NCBI GenBank assembly: GCA_963701715.1
Contig: CAVPAX010000006.1
Coordinates: 329,388 to 393,387, forward strand
Direction: 5' to 3'
Length of the DNA: 64,000 nucleotides
Origin: Methylotenera_A sp963701715
GTDB taxonomy: Bacteria > Pseudomonadota > Gammaproteobacteria > Burkholderiales > Methylophilaceae
Of this stretch, positions 9,487 to 17,012 are shown piece by piece. Position 1 is the stretch's first letter. Every line of letters starts with the position of its first letter. The notes under the pieces are model-generated. The model did no database searches. It worked only from the letters and a program-made list of their open reading frames with translations, and was not told the origin of the DNA. The position numbers and the translations under genes are program-made.

Positions 9487-10182
9487 ATGCAAACGAAAAA
9501 TACGAGCAAACGCACACGGTGGCAACACTTTGAAAGTATTGAGGCATTAAGGCACGCTGTATGTGATGCAATCGTCCATAGCGCAAACGAAGCTATTGTC
9601 AAGCGAGGTCAGTTTTCTATTGTACTGGCGGGCGGCAACACCCCGCGTGCTGTGTATCGGTTGTTACGCGATATTAAAACGGATTGGTCAAAATGGCATA
9701 TTTATCACGGCGATGAGCGCTGCCTGCCGCGCGAGCATGAGGATAGAAACAGTCTGATGGTAGAGCAGGTCTGGACACATTATGTCGACATTCCTGCAAG
9801 CCAGATTCATGACATTCCAGCTGAACTAGGTAATGTTGAAGGCGCAAAAGCTTATGCGAAGACTTTGGCTGGTGTGCCGACTTTTGATATGGTACTGCTG
9901 GGATTGGGAGAAGATGGCCATACAGCCAGTTTATTTCCTAGTCATACAGTCGATAATAGCGCAGATGCTGTTCCAGTTTCTAACTCGCCAAAACCGCCGC
10001 CAGAGCGCATTAGCTTAAGCCAAAACCGTTTAAATAATACACGCGAAGTGATTTTTATTGTTTCTGGCTCGGGTAAGCAGCAGGCTGTAGACCAATGGCG
10101 AAGCGGGGTGCTAATACCAGCGACACTGATTGCGCCAGAAGCTGGCGTAGATGTATATTGTTATGAGGTAAAATTAGATTGA
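9487..10182 (+). CDS. pgl: 6-phosphogluconolactonase
   Basis: 231 aa, DevB/Pgl type. It hydrolyses 6-phosphogluconolactone, the product of Zwf. Motifs: IVLAGGNTPRAVYRLL (phosphate site), WHIYHGDERCLPREHEDRNS and MVLLGLGEDGHTASLFPSH. It is transcribed away from the gnd-zwf side, with the hydrolase gene between, and ends in a clear terminator. Confidence 0.95.
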   Translation: MQTKNTSKRTRWQHFESIEALRHAVCDAIVHSANEAIVKRGQFSIVLAGGNTPRAVYRLLRDIKTDWSKWHIYHGDERCLPREHEDRNSLMVEQVWTHYVDIPASQIHDIPAELGNVEGAKAYAKTLAGVPTFDMVLLGLGEDGHTASLFPSHTVDNSADAVPVSNSPKPPPERISLSQNRLNNTREVIFIVSGSGKQQAVDQWRSGVLIPATLIAPEAGVDVYCYEVKLD

Positions 10183-10189
10183 TTTTTAG

Positions 10190-10214
10190 AGCTGACAATC
10201 AATCAGCTTTTTTC
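10190..10214 (+). terminator. Intrinsic terminator after pgl
   Basis: AGCTGA (10190-10195) pairs with TCAGCT (10203-10208) over a 7-nt loop and is followed by TTTTT. It overlaps the last codons of the convergent DUF1003 gene, whose stop lies in the loop. Confidence 0.75.
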
Positions 10215-10798
10215 TCAATTAAATTCGATGTAGTTTTTGATGGGAGAGAGAGAGGTAGTGGAAGTGGGGAAGGACCCAATAATCTAAGTTGTTCTTTCTG
10301 AATGGCGATGAGTTCGCTCCATTGATGCTCACGTAGCATGTCGACTTTTTCGTGCAACAACATGATTTCCAGCTCTGCTTTGAGATTGACTTCATAGTCA
10401 TGCTCAGCTTCCAGTCGATCTTTTTCTGCCTGCCTATTTTGTGACATCAAAATAATCGGGGCTTGAATAGAGGCTAGCATCGATAAAAATAAATTTAATA
10501 GTATGTAAGGGTAAGGGTCAAAGGCTTTGTTGTAATTGACCAAAACATATGAGTTCAGCACTACCCAGCTAACCAGTACAATAGCGAATACGATAATAAA
10601 TGCCCAGGAACCTCCAAATCTTGCGACTGCATCAGCTGCGCGCTGCCCAAAGGTAATTGCGTTGTCATATTCCTGTGAAGTGTTTCTTGATATATACGTA
10701 CGTTCCGCGATGTGACGCGCTACCTTTTTGGTGCGTTCATCCATGGCGTCATAAGTTGAGCCAATAAGCTTTTCTGCTGCGCGATGTTTATTTGTCAT
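10199..10798 (-). CDS. DUF1003 membrane protein
   Basis: 199 aa. Residues about 65-90 (WAFIIVFAIVLVSWVVLNSY) and 100-125 (YILLNLFLSMLASIQAPIILM) form two membrane helices, followed by SQNRQAEKDRLEAEHDYEVN and a coiled-coil-like charged tail. This is the exact pattern of DUF1003 proteins, whose function is unknown to me beyond membrane location. It starts 15 bp after the upstream mrp-like gene ends, same strand, so they may be cotranscribed. Confidence 0.85.
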   Translation of the reverse strand: MTNKHRAAEKLIGSTYDAMDERTKKVARHIAERTYISRNTSQEYDNAITFGQRAADAVARFGGSWAFIIVFAIVLVSWVVLNSYVLVNYNKAFDPYPYILLNLFLSMLASIQAPIILMSQNRQAEKDRLEAEHDYEVNLKAELEIMLLHEKVDMLREHQWSELIAIQKEQLRLLGPSPLPLPLSLPSKTTSNLIEKKAD

Positions 10799-10813
10799 GA
10801 ATACAGTCGAGCG

Positions 10814-11902
10814 CTAAGTATTCTGAATCACAATGTTCGGGAATTTGCTGCTGTGATCCAAGCTGGCATTGGCGATTTTAATCGCGGCTTTACGTGCTAT
10901 TTCCTTGTAAATGCCAGAAATTTTCGAGTCTGGTTCAGCGATCACTGTCGGTTTCCCGCTATCAGTTTGTTCGCGGATACTAATGTCTAGCGGTAAGCTT
11001 CCCAGCAAATCCACATTGTAGTCCGCACACATTTTTTCACCGCCGCCCGCACCGAATATATGCTCTTCATGACCACATTTGCTACAAATATGCGTACTCA
11101 TATTCTCGACAATGCCTAAAATCGGTATGCCGACTTTCTCAAACATTTTTAAGCCCTTGCGTGCATCTAACAATGCTATATCTTGCGGCGTAGTGACAAT
11201 AATCGCGCCGGTAACAGGTATTTTTTGCGCCAGTGTGAGCTGAATGTCACCCGTGCCAGGCGGCAAATCAATGACAAGATAATCCAAATCTCGCCATTTT
11301 GTGTCGCGCAACAGTTGCTCCAGCGCGCCCGTTACCATTGGGCCACGCCATACCATAGGCGTATCTATATCCACCAAAAATCCAATCGACATGGCTTGTA
11401 TCCCATAGGCCAGCATCGGTTCCATACTTTTGCCATCGCTACTTTCGGGGCGACCGCTAATGCCCAGCATTTGCGGCTGACTCGGGCCATAAATGTCTGC
11501 GTCCAGCAAGCCTACTGTTACACCTTCCGCGGCCAGTGCCAGCGCCAAATTAACTGAAGTAGTCGATTTGCCTACACCGCCTTTGCCGGATGCCACGGCG
11601 ATAATATTTTTCACGTTAGGCAACAATGTCACGCCTTGCTGAGACTTGTGTGCTGCAATACGACTGCCAATATTCACGGACACATTTCCAACGTTGGCCA
11701 ATTTTTTTAGATGGTCGGTGACAAGTGCTTTCACATCATTCATTACGCTTTTCGCTGGGTAACCCAGCACAATGTCCATACTTACGTTATTCCCGCTGAT
11801 CTGGATGTTTTTGGCCGATTTTCCAGTAACAAAGTCGCGCCCAGTATTCGGGTCTATCAAGGTTTTGAGGCTGTTGAGAATGTCTTGTTCTGCAATGGTC
11901 AT
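10814..11902 (-). CDS. apbC: Mrp/ApbC P-loop Fe-S carrier protein
   Basis: 362 aa. An N-terminal DUF59/MIP18 domain (about 1-85) is followed by a MinD/Mrp ATPase domain: deviant Walker A VASGKGGVGKSTT at 106-114, LLDADIYGPSQPQMLG, YLVIDLPPGTGDIQLTLAQ, and a CSKCGH pair that bridges an Fe-S cluster between monomers in characterised homologues. The family carries Fe-S clusters to target proteins (established for ApbC). It diverges from metG by ~100 bp, a common neighbourhood in betaproteobacteria. Confidence 0.93.
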   Translation of the reverse strand: MTIAEQDILNSLKTLIDPNTGRDFVTGKSAKNIQISGNNVSMDIVLGYPAKSVMNDVKALVTDHLKKLANVGNVSVNIGSRIAAHKSQQGVTLLPNVKNIIAVASGKGGVGKSTTSVNLALALAAEGVTVGLLDADIYGPSQPQMLGISGRPESSDGKSMEPMLAYGIQAMSIGFLVDIDTPMVWRGPMVTGALEQLLRDTKWRDLDYLVIDLPPGTGDIQLTLAQKIPVTGAIIVTTPQDIALLDARKGLKMFEKVGIPILGIVENMSTHICSKCGHEEHIFGAGGGEKMCADYNVDLLGSLPLDISIREQTDSGKPTVIAEPDSKISGIYKEIARKAAIKIANASLDHSSKFPNIVIQNT

Positions 11903-12004
11903 GGGGATATTTTAGGTCAATTAAGTAATCTTGTAATTTTAACTTATGTGTGATGCCCCGTCATTTGCTAAAATAGCGTTTTAGCTAATAGATTCATTTA
12001 TCTT

Positions 12005-14116
12005 ATGTCACGCAAAATTCTTGTTACCTCCGCACTTCCATACGCAAACGGCAGTATTCATTTAGGTCATTTGGTCGAATATATTCAAACCGACATCTGG
12101 GTGCGTTTTCAAAAGATGCAGGGACACACTGTGCACTATGTGTGCGCAGATGACACGCATGGCACGCCGATTATGCTGCGCGCTGAGAAAGAGGGTATTA
12201 CGCCAGAAGCCTTGATTGACGCAGTGCATCAAGAGCACAACGCTGATTTCAAAGAATTCTTAGTAGAGTTTGATAACTATTACTCTACAAACTCTGAGGA
12301 AAATAAAGTACTTTCACAAGGCATTTATCGTGCGCTAAAAGCCAATGGCAAAATTGCCACAAAAACCATCGAGCAATTTTACGACCCTGTTAAAAACATG
12401 TTTCTACCAGACCGTTTTATCAAGGGCGAATGTCCGAAATGCCATGCCAAAGACCAATATGGCGATAGCTGCGAAGTGTGTGGCGCGACATACAACCCGA
12501 CAGAACTAATCAACGCGTATTCCGCGGTTTCCGGCGCCGCGCCGGTGCGCAAAGAAACAGAGCATTATTTTTTCAAACTGAGTGAGTGTGAACAATTCCT
12601 AAAAGATTGGACACGCTCTGGCACACTGCAAGGCGAAGCAGCCAACAAAATGGGCGAATGGTTTGAGAATGGCTTGAACGACTGGGATATTTCACGTGAT
12701 GCACCTTATTTTGGCTTTGAAATCCCCGATGCGCCCGGCAAATATTTTTATGTATGGTTGGATGCGCCGATTGGTTATATGGCTAGTTTTAAAAATAAAG
12801 TTGATGCTGTAAATAAAAAAGTAGATGCTGGTGAATTACTAGAGTCTAGTAGGTTGGATTTCGACGAGTACTGGAAGGAAGGGTCCAGTACAGAGTTGTA
12901 TCATTTTATCGGTAAAGATATTTTGTATTTCCATGCGCTATTCTGGCCTGCAACTCTTAAATATAGCGGCTACCGTACACCTACGAGCATATTCGCGCAC
13001 GGTTTTTTAACTGTGAATGGCGAGAAAATGAGCAAATCACGCGGCACGTTTATTACTGCGCGCAGCTATTTGGAGCATGTGAAAAATCCAGAATATTTAC
13101 GCTATTACTACGCGGCCAAGCTGAATGGCACGATGGAAGACATCGATCTTAATTTAGAAGATTTTGTCGCACGCGTAAATAGTGACTTGGTGGGAAAGTA
13201 TGTGAATATTGCGAGCAGAACCGCCAACATTCTAAATAAATACTTCGAAGGAAAGCTATGTGAGCTCGAGTTTAATACTGGCTTCTATGCGTTGGGATTA
13301 ATTAAGATAGAAGATGAAGTAAAGTTAGCTTATCAGCAACGTGATTTTAGTAAAGCGGTAAGACTAATCATGGGTTATGCAGATGAAATTAATCAATACG
13401 TTCAAACTAAACAGCCTTGGGTGCTTGCAAAAGACTTTGAGTCGAACAAAAACGATTTGCATCAAATTTGCACTAATGCATTACTAGGTTTTTACAATCT
13501 ATCAATACTTATTAAACCGATATTGCCTGCATTAGTTGAAAATGTTGAACGATTATTCAGTACTCCAGATTTAGAATGGGATGACTTGGGGACTAAGCCT
13601 ACGAATCCTGTTAGAGCTAAATCAATCAAGGAATTTCAACATTTAATGAACCGTATTGATCCTAAACAGATTGAAGCTATGACAGTAGCTAATAAAGAAA
13701 ATTTGCAAGTTACAGCACCGCCGCATTCTGAGCAGCATCATGCGGTGCATCAGCAGAACGAGGTGAATACGGATGCTGTAGAAGTTGAATACATCAGTAT
13801 TGATGATTTTACCAAGGTGGATTTGCGCATTGCGAAAATCGTAAATGCCGAGCACGTGGAAGGCGCGGAAAAATTATTGAAACTGACCTTGGATATTGGT
13901 GAAGAAAAACCAAGACAAGTGTTTGCAGGCATTAAATCGGCTTACGACCCTGAAACATTAAAAGGCCGTTTAACGGTGATGGTGGCAAATTTAGCTCCGC
14001 GTAAAATGAAGTTTGGCATGAGTGAGGGTATGGTATTAGCCGCTAGTGATGAACTTGGAGGCCCATATATACTCTCACCCGATGTTGGAGCAAAAGCTGG
14101 CATGCGCGTTAAATAA
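12005..14116 (+). CDS. metG: Methionyl-tRNA synthetase
   Basis: 703 aa, full length. HIGH-type motif is HLGH at 19-22, KMSKS at 341-345. The zinc knuckle has CPKCHAKDQYGDSCEVCG. The C-terminal ~110 residues are the Trbp111-like tRNA-binding OB domain (DFTKVDLRIAKIVNAEHVEGAEKLLKL). It charges tRNA(Met). The frame is intact; upstream AT-rich sequence TTAGCTAATAG likely holds the promoter. Confidence 0.97.
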   Translation: MSRKILVTSALPYANGSIHLGHLVEYIQTDIWVRFQKMQGHTVHYVCADDTHGTPIMLRAEKEGITPEALIDAVHQEHNADFKEFLVEFDNYYSTNSEENKVLSQGIYRALKANGKIATKTIEQFYDPVKNMFLPDRFIKGECPKCHAKDQYGDSCEVCGATYNPTELINAYSAVSGAAPVRKETEHYFFKLSECEQFLKDWTRSGTLQGEAANKMGEWFENGLNDWDISRDAPYFGFEIPDAPGKYFYVWLDAPIGYMASFKNKVDAVNKKVDAGELLESSRLDFDEYWKEGSSTELYHFIGKDILYFHALFWPATLKYSGYRTPTSIFAHGFLTVNGEKMSKSRGTFITARSYLEHVKNPEYLRYYYAAKLNGTMEDIDLNLEDFVARVNSDLVGKYVNIASRTANILNKYFEGKLCELEFNTGFYALGLIKIEDEVKLAYQQRDFSKAVRLIMGYADEINQYVQTKQPWVLAKDFESNKNDLHQICTNALLGFYNLSILIKPILPALVENVERLFSTPDLEWDDLGTKPTNPVRAKSIKEFQHLMNRIDPKQIEAMTVANKENLQVTAPPHSEQHHAVHQQNEVNTDAVEVEYISIDDFTKVDLRIAKIVNAEHVEGAEKLLKLTLDIGEEKPRQVFAGIKSAYDPETLKGRLTVMVANLAPRKMKFGMSEGMVLAASDELGGPYILSPDVGAKAGMRVK

Positions 14117-14151
14117 TTATAATTTTTTAAAAGTGATAAAGGAGTTTCTGA

Positions 14152-14652
14152 TTGATTATCAAAACAATATATACCGTTTTAATTGCTGGCGTATTAGCTA
14201 GCACTCATGCAGCTGCCGAAGATAGTAATGCAAAAACTGCAGTAGGCGGTGGTTTAGGTGCAGCGGCAGGCACAGCAATTGGCGGCGTGTTGGGTGGCAG
14301 TACTGGTGAGGTAATAGGTGGCGCCGTAGGTGGCGGAGTGGGCGGCGCAGTCGCTACTAAAGGCGAAGGTCAGGCTGGTGCGGTGATTGGTGGTGCAGCT
14401 GGTGGTGCTACGGGCGCCGCAGTTGGGCGTAAAGTCAGTGGCAGCGGAACTGGTGCGGTCGTTGGGGCTGGTGTTGGAGGTGCTGGTGGCGCAGTGGTTG
14501 GCAAAGTGATTGCAGAGCCCGAGAAAAGTACTAAACATAGACATCATAAACGGCACTACAAGCATAAAAAACATAAACATGGCAAAGGCCATGCGTATGG
14601 ACATGATAAACATTCAGAGGTACGCCATAACGAAGGGCGCCACGACTGGTAA
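14152..14652 (+). CDS. Secreted glycine-zipper protein with His/Lys-rich tail
   Basis: 166 aa starting at TTG, with AAAGGAG about 8 bp upstream; no ATG fits. A signal peptide (about 1-22, ending THAAAED) is followed by ~100 residues of Gly/Ala repeats (GGAVGGGVGGAVATKGEG, AGAVIGGAAGGATGAAVG) typical of glycine-zipper membrane-inserting proteins, then a basic tail from ~125 dominated by His and Lys (KHRHHKRHYKHKKHKH and HGKGHAYGHDKH). The zipper suggests oligomeric insertion in the outer membrane; the tail could bind Ni, Zn or Cu or polyanions (inference). Its natural terminator has been split by the adjacent insertion sequence. Confidence 0.75.
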   Translation: MIIKTIYTVLIAGVLASTHAAAEDSNAKTAVGGGLGAAAGTAIGGVLGGSTGEVIGGAVGGGVGGAVATKGEGQAGAVIGGAAGGATGAAVGRKVSGSGTGAVVGAGVGGAGGAVVGKVIAEPEKSTKHRHHKRHYKHKKHKHGKGHAYGHDKHSEVRHNEGRHDW

Positions 14653-14663
14653 GAAATTTGGCC

Positions 14664-14677
14664 AATAAAAAAGCCCC
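14664..14677 (+). other. Left half of a terminator split by the IS
   Basis: AATAAAAAAGCCCC here is the exact reverse complement of 16119-16132. Removing the insertion sequence and one copy of the T-run duplication rejoins the arms around a 5-6-nt T loop, giving a bidirectional intrinsic terminator for two convergent genes. Confidence 0.8.
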
Positions 14678-14682
14678 TTTTT

Positions 14683-14707
14683 TGAACTGACCCCCAAAGG
14701 TTGGACA
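14683..14707. repeat. IS left terminal inverted repeat
   Basis: 25 bp ending GGTTGGACA, lying beyond the 3' end of orfB. It differs from the right repeat at four positions by eye. Confidence 0.85.
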
Positions 14708-15508
14708 TTAGTTTGGGTTTAAACTTAAGGACTGATTTCTGTACTCTACAGGACTCAGTCCTTTTAATTTTGTCTTAATCCTGTCGTGATTGTAATACCA
14801 AATATAATCTTTTAGCTCCTTGATGAAAGAGGCTACATCTTTAAATTTCTGGGTGTAGTAAAACTCGGTCTTTAATATGCCAAAGAAGTTTTCCATCACG
14901 GCATTATCCAAACAATTACCTTTTCTCGACATGCTTTGGCTTAAACCCCGTTCTTGTAATGCTGTTTGATAGCAAGCCATCTGATACTGCCAGCCCTGAT
15001 CCGAATGCACCATCGGTGCTTCATGCGGCTTGAGTCTGCGGATGGCCTGACGAAGCATACTATCCACGAGACTATACTGCGGGCGCTGCGCCACCTCATA
15101 GGACACAATCTCTCCGTTATACAGATCCAGTATGGGCGAGAGATAGACCTTTTCTCCCAGGATATTAAACTCCGTCACATCGGTGACCCATTTTTCATTC
15201 GGGGCCGATGCCTGGAACTGACGCGCTAGCTGATTGGGTGCGACTTTGCCTACCTGTCCTTGGTAGGATTGATATTTATTCTCCCTCACAATGGACTTCA
15301 ACTGCAATTGCTGCATGAGCTTCTGTACGGTCTTGTGATTTAACCATACCCCCAAACGCTTTAAAGCAAGACCGATACGACGATAGCCGTAGCGGCCTTT
15401 GTGTTGGTGATAGACATCCTGTATGAGCTGCTTCTCGTCTACATAACGATCCACCTGAAGATGGCTGTGATAGTAATAAGTACTTCTGGATAAATTAGTG
15501 ACTTTCAA
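14708..15508 (-). CDS. IS3-family transposase OrfB (DDE integrase domain)
   Basis: 266 aa from the first ATG. The N-terminal HTH_21 region (KVTNLSRSTYYYH) precedes a retroviral-type integrase core with the DDE residues: D in NEKWVTDVTEF, D in MVHSDQGWQYQ, E in CLDNAVMENFFGILKTEF. The same frame is open upstream past this ATG (ITELRATHGLDRLL), so the active product is probably the OrfAB fusion made by -1 frameshifting at 15601-15607 rather than OrfB alone. Confidence 0.93.
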   Translation of the reverse strand: MKVTNLSRSTYYYHSHLQVDRYVDEKQLIQDVYHQHKGRYGYRRIGLALKRLGVWLNHKTVQKLMQQLQLKSIVRENKYQSYQGQVGKVAPNQLARQFQASAPNEKWVTDVTEFNILGEKVYLSPILDLYNGEIVSYEVAQRPQYSLVDSMLRQAIRRLKPHEAPMVHSDQGWQYQMACYQTALQERGLSQSMSRKGNCLDNAVMENFFGILKTEFYYTQKFKDVASFIKELKDYIWYYNHDRIKTKLKGLSPVEYRNQSLSLNPN

Positions 15509-15546
15509 TAGACGGTCCAGCCCATGCGTGGCCCTTAACTCAGTAA

Positions 15547-16059
15547 TTAATGCGGCTTGGTCTTTGCGGCCAACTGCTTTTCCTGAATTAAGGTCTGTAA
15601 CTTTTTTAAGTAATCACGCTCCGCACGAAGATTCAGCACTTCTTCCAGCAACTCTTCCTGCGTCATCTCTTTGGGATGTTTATCCACTTCAGGCTTAGGT
15701 TTCGTCATTTTAGGTCGTCCGCGCGGTTTAGCTATCAGGGCATCTTCCCCACCTGCATTATAAAGTCTTTGCCATTGCAAAACAGTCGTAAATGCAGGAA
15801 TACCAAAGAGTGCTGCCACCCTCATGAGGGACATCCGATGGTCTTTCCTGTGCTGTAGAACGCTAAGCTTAAATTCAGCAGAATAGATTTGTGTGCGTTT
15901 CTCAAAATAGTCTGCACCATGGCGCTGGTAGCCATAGATCCATTTCTTTAGTAAAGAGCGATTGACATCATGCTTCTTAGATAGAGCTGTGTAGCCAAGC
16001 TTGAACAATTCGTAGTCCTGAATGACCTGGAGTTTTAATTCTTTTGTATATTTAGACAT
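15547..16059 (-). CDS. IS3-family OrfA (IS150-type, two HTH)
   Basis: 170 aa, the longer OrfA of the IS150 subgroup. Two helix-turn-helix segments are visible: about 10-50 (YTALSKKHDVNRSLLKKWIY) and about 65-105 (SLMRVAALFGIPAFTTVLQW), followed by a leucine-zipper-like region (ELLEEVLNLRAERDYLKKL) for dimerisation. It binds the IS ends. The RBS AAGGTG lies 8 bp before the ATG and can be paired by the upstream CTGCACC (see findings). Confidence 0.93.
   Translation of the reverse strand: MSKYTKELKLQVIQDYELFKLGYTALSKKHDVNRSLLKKWIYGYQRHGADYFEKRTQIYSAEFKLSVLQHRKDHRMSLMRVAALFGIPAFTTVLQWQRLYNAGGEDALIAKPRGRPKMTKPKPEVDKHPKEMTQEELLEEVLNLRAERDYLKKLQTLIQEKQLAAKTKPH
15601..15607 (-). promoter_or_regulatory. 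Programmed -1 frameshift slippery site A-AAA-AAG
   Basis: On the minus strand the orfA frame reads TTA-AAA-AAG, giving the heptamer A-AAA-AAG in the right register. Slipping back one base reads through into KVTDLNSGKAVGRKDQAAL, continuous with the open orfB frame. This is the standard signal of IS3-family transposases. Confidence 0.85.
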
Positions 16060-16064
16060 AAAAA

Positions 16065-16110
16065 CTGCACCTTAATTAGTTGGACAAAGTGTCCAACTTT
16101 TGGGGTGCAG
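16065..16110 (-). promoter_or_regulatory. Fold-back masking orfA RBS in read-through RNA
   Basis: On minus-strand RNA entering from outside, CTGCACC (16104-16110) pairs with GGTGCAG (16065-16071), which contains the orfA Shine-Dalgarno. Enclosed is an 8-bp hairpin (16079-16086 with 16090-16097, 3-nt loop). RNA started inside the element lacks the first arm. Confidence 0.6.
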
Positions 16111-16114
16111 TACA
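16090..16114. repeat. IS right terminal inverted repeat
   Basis: 25 bp upstream of orfA; minus strand begins TGTACTGCACCCC and ends TTGGACA, matching the left end at 21 positions by eye. Confidence 0.85.
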
Positions 16115-16118
16115 TTTT

Positions 16119-16132
16119 GGGGCTTTTTTATT
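16119..16132 (-). other. Right half of a terminator split by the IS
   Basis: GGGGCTTTTTTATT, exact reverse complement of 14664-14677. It lies 16 bp beyond the stop of the ComEA-like gene and would have been the first arm of its terminator. Confidence 0.8.
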
Positions 16133-16148
16133 GTCTGATGCCAGGAAG

Positions 16149-16823
16149 TTATTCGGCTTTTTTAGAATCGCTATCGCTCTTTTTTTTGTCGGCAGAGGCT
16201 TTTTTATCTGCTTTCTTTATTGCGTCTGCTTTTTTCTTGTCCGCCTTTTTTTTGTCGGCTGAGGCTTTTTTATCAGCCTTAGCTTTTTCTTCTTTCGTCA
16301 TATCAGCTTTTGAATCTTTCTTAGCTTTATCGGCTTTTTCTGTTTTAGATTCTTTTTCTTTTTTCATTTCCTTGTCTTCGGAATCTTTTTTATCTTTAGA
16401 TTCTTTAGCAGGTTTCTCTTCTTTTACCTCTTTGCTGTCAGCAACTTTGCCGCTGGTGGCCGCTTTTTCGTTGCCAACAGTTTTTGTTTTTGTTTCTTTG
16501 GTAGATTTATCTTCTTTTTTCATTTCTTTTTTGTCGGACTTATCAGCCGCAGGCGCTACAACTGTAGTTTTGCCACTTACAGCAACATCTTTACGCACAG
16601 CTTCTAATGTAACCGGGCCAACGCCATCTACTTTTTCAAGTTCATCTACAGATTTAAAGCCGCCATTTTTCTTACGGTAATCAATAATGGCTTGCGCTTT
16701 CACTGGACCAATGCCGTCAAGGCTTTCAAGCTCTGCTTGTGTAGCAGTGTTCAGGTTAACAGCTGCAAAGGCGCTAAAACTGAATGCCATAGAAGCTAAC
16801 AATGCTAATAACATTTTTTTCAT
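16149..16823 (-). CDS. Secreted ComEA-like helix-hairpin-helix protein with Lys/Ala-rich tail
   Basis: 224 aa. Signal peptide about 1-20 (LLALLASMAFSFSAFA), then a ComEA-type double HhH domain at about 22-85: VNLNTATQAELESLDGIGPV, KAQAIIDYRKKNGGF, VDELEKVDGVG. Such proteins bind DNA in the periplasm during natural transformation. Residues ~90-224 are a low-complexity tail of Lys, Ala, Asp, Glu and Ser with repeated ADKKKADKKKADA units. Usual small ComEA proteins end soon after the HhH domain, so the tail is an oddity; it may be a flexible charged linker. DNA uptake is inferred from the domain only. Confidence 0.82.
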   Translation of the reverse strand: MKKMLLALLASMAFSFSAFAAVNLNTATQAELESLDGIGPVKAQAIIDYRKKNGGFKSVDELEKVDGVGPVTLEAVRKDVAVSGKTTVVAPAADKSDKKEMKKEDKSTKETKTKTVGNEKAATSGKVADSKEVKEEKPAKESKDKKDSEDKEMKKEKESKTEKADKAKKDSKADMTKEEKAKADKKASADKKKADKKKADAIKKADKKASADKKKSDSDSKKAE

Positions 16824-17012
16824 TTTTAATTCTCCATGTTGTAAAACTGATATAAAACTGGTTGTTTAAAGGAACTTCTTATTATATTAAAAAAGATGCT
16901 GCCGCAATCATAGTTAAAATAATCTGCATATTACAAACTGCAGCACGGCAATAAGGTTATCATCATGCCGCATCTAAACTTACAACAAGCTTACAGCGTT
17001 AAATTTATAAAT

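Larger units (their letters stand above)
14683..16114 (-). mobile_element. IS3-family, IS150-like insertion sequence (complete)
   Basis: 1,432 bp with imperfect 25-bp terminal inverted repeats: 14683-14707 (begins TGAACTGACCCCC) and 16090-16114 (minus strand begins TGTACTGCACCCC); by eye 21 of 25 positions match and both end in TTGGACA. It carries overlapping orfA and orfB on the minus strand, joined by a slippery site. The T-runs flanking both ends (TTTTT left, TTTT right) fit a 3-4-bp target duplication. Ends resemble those remembered for IS150. Both reading frames are intact, so it may be active. Confidence 0.92.

Noticed and set aside
16149..16450. Repeated Lys-codon tracts considered as a tandem repeat or CRISPR
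   Set aside because: They are low-complexity coding sequence in one continuous frame without regular repeat-spacer spacing.
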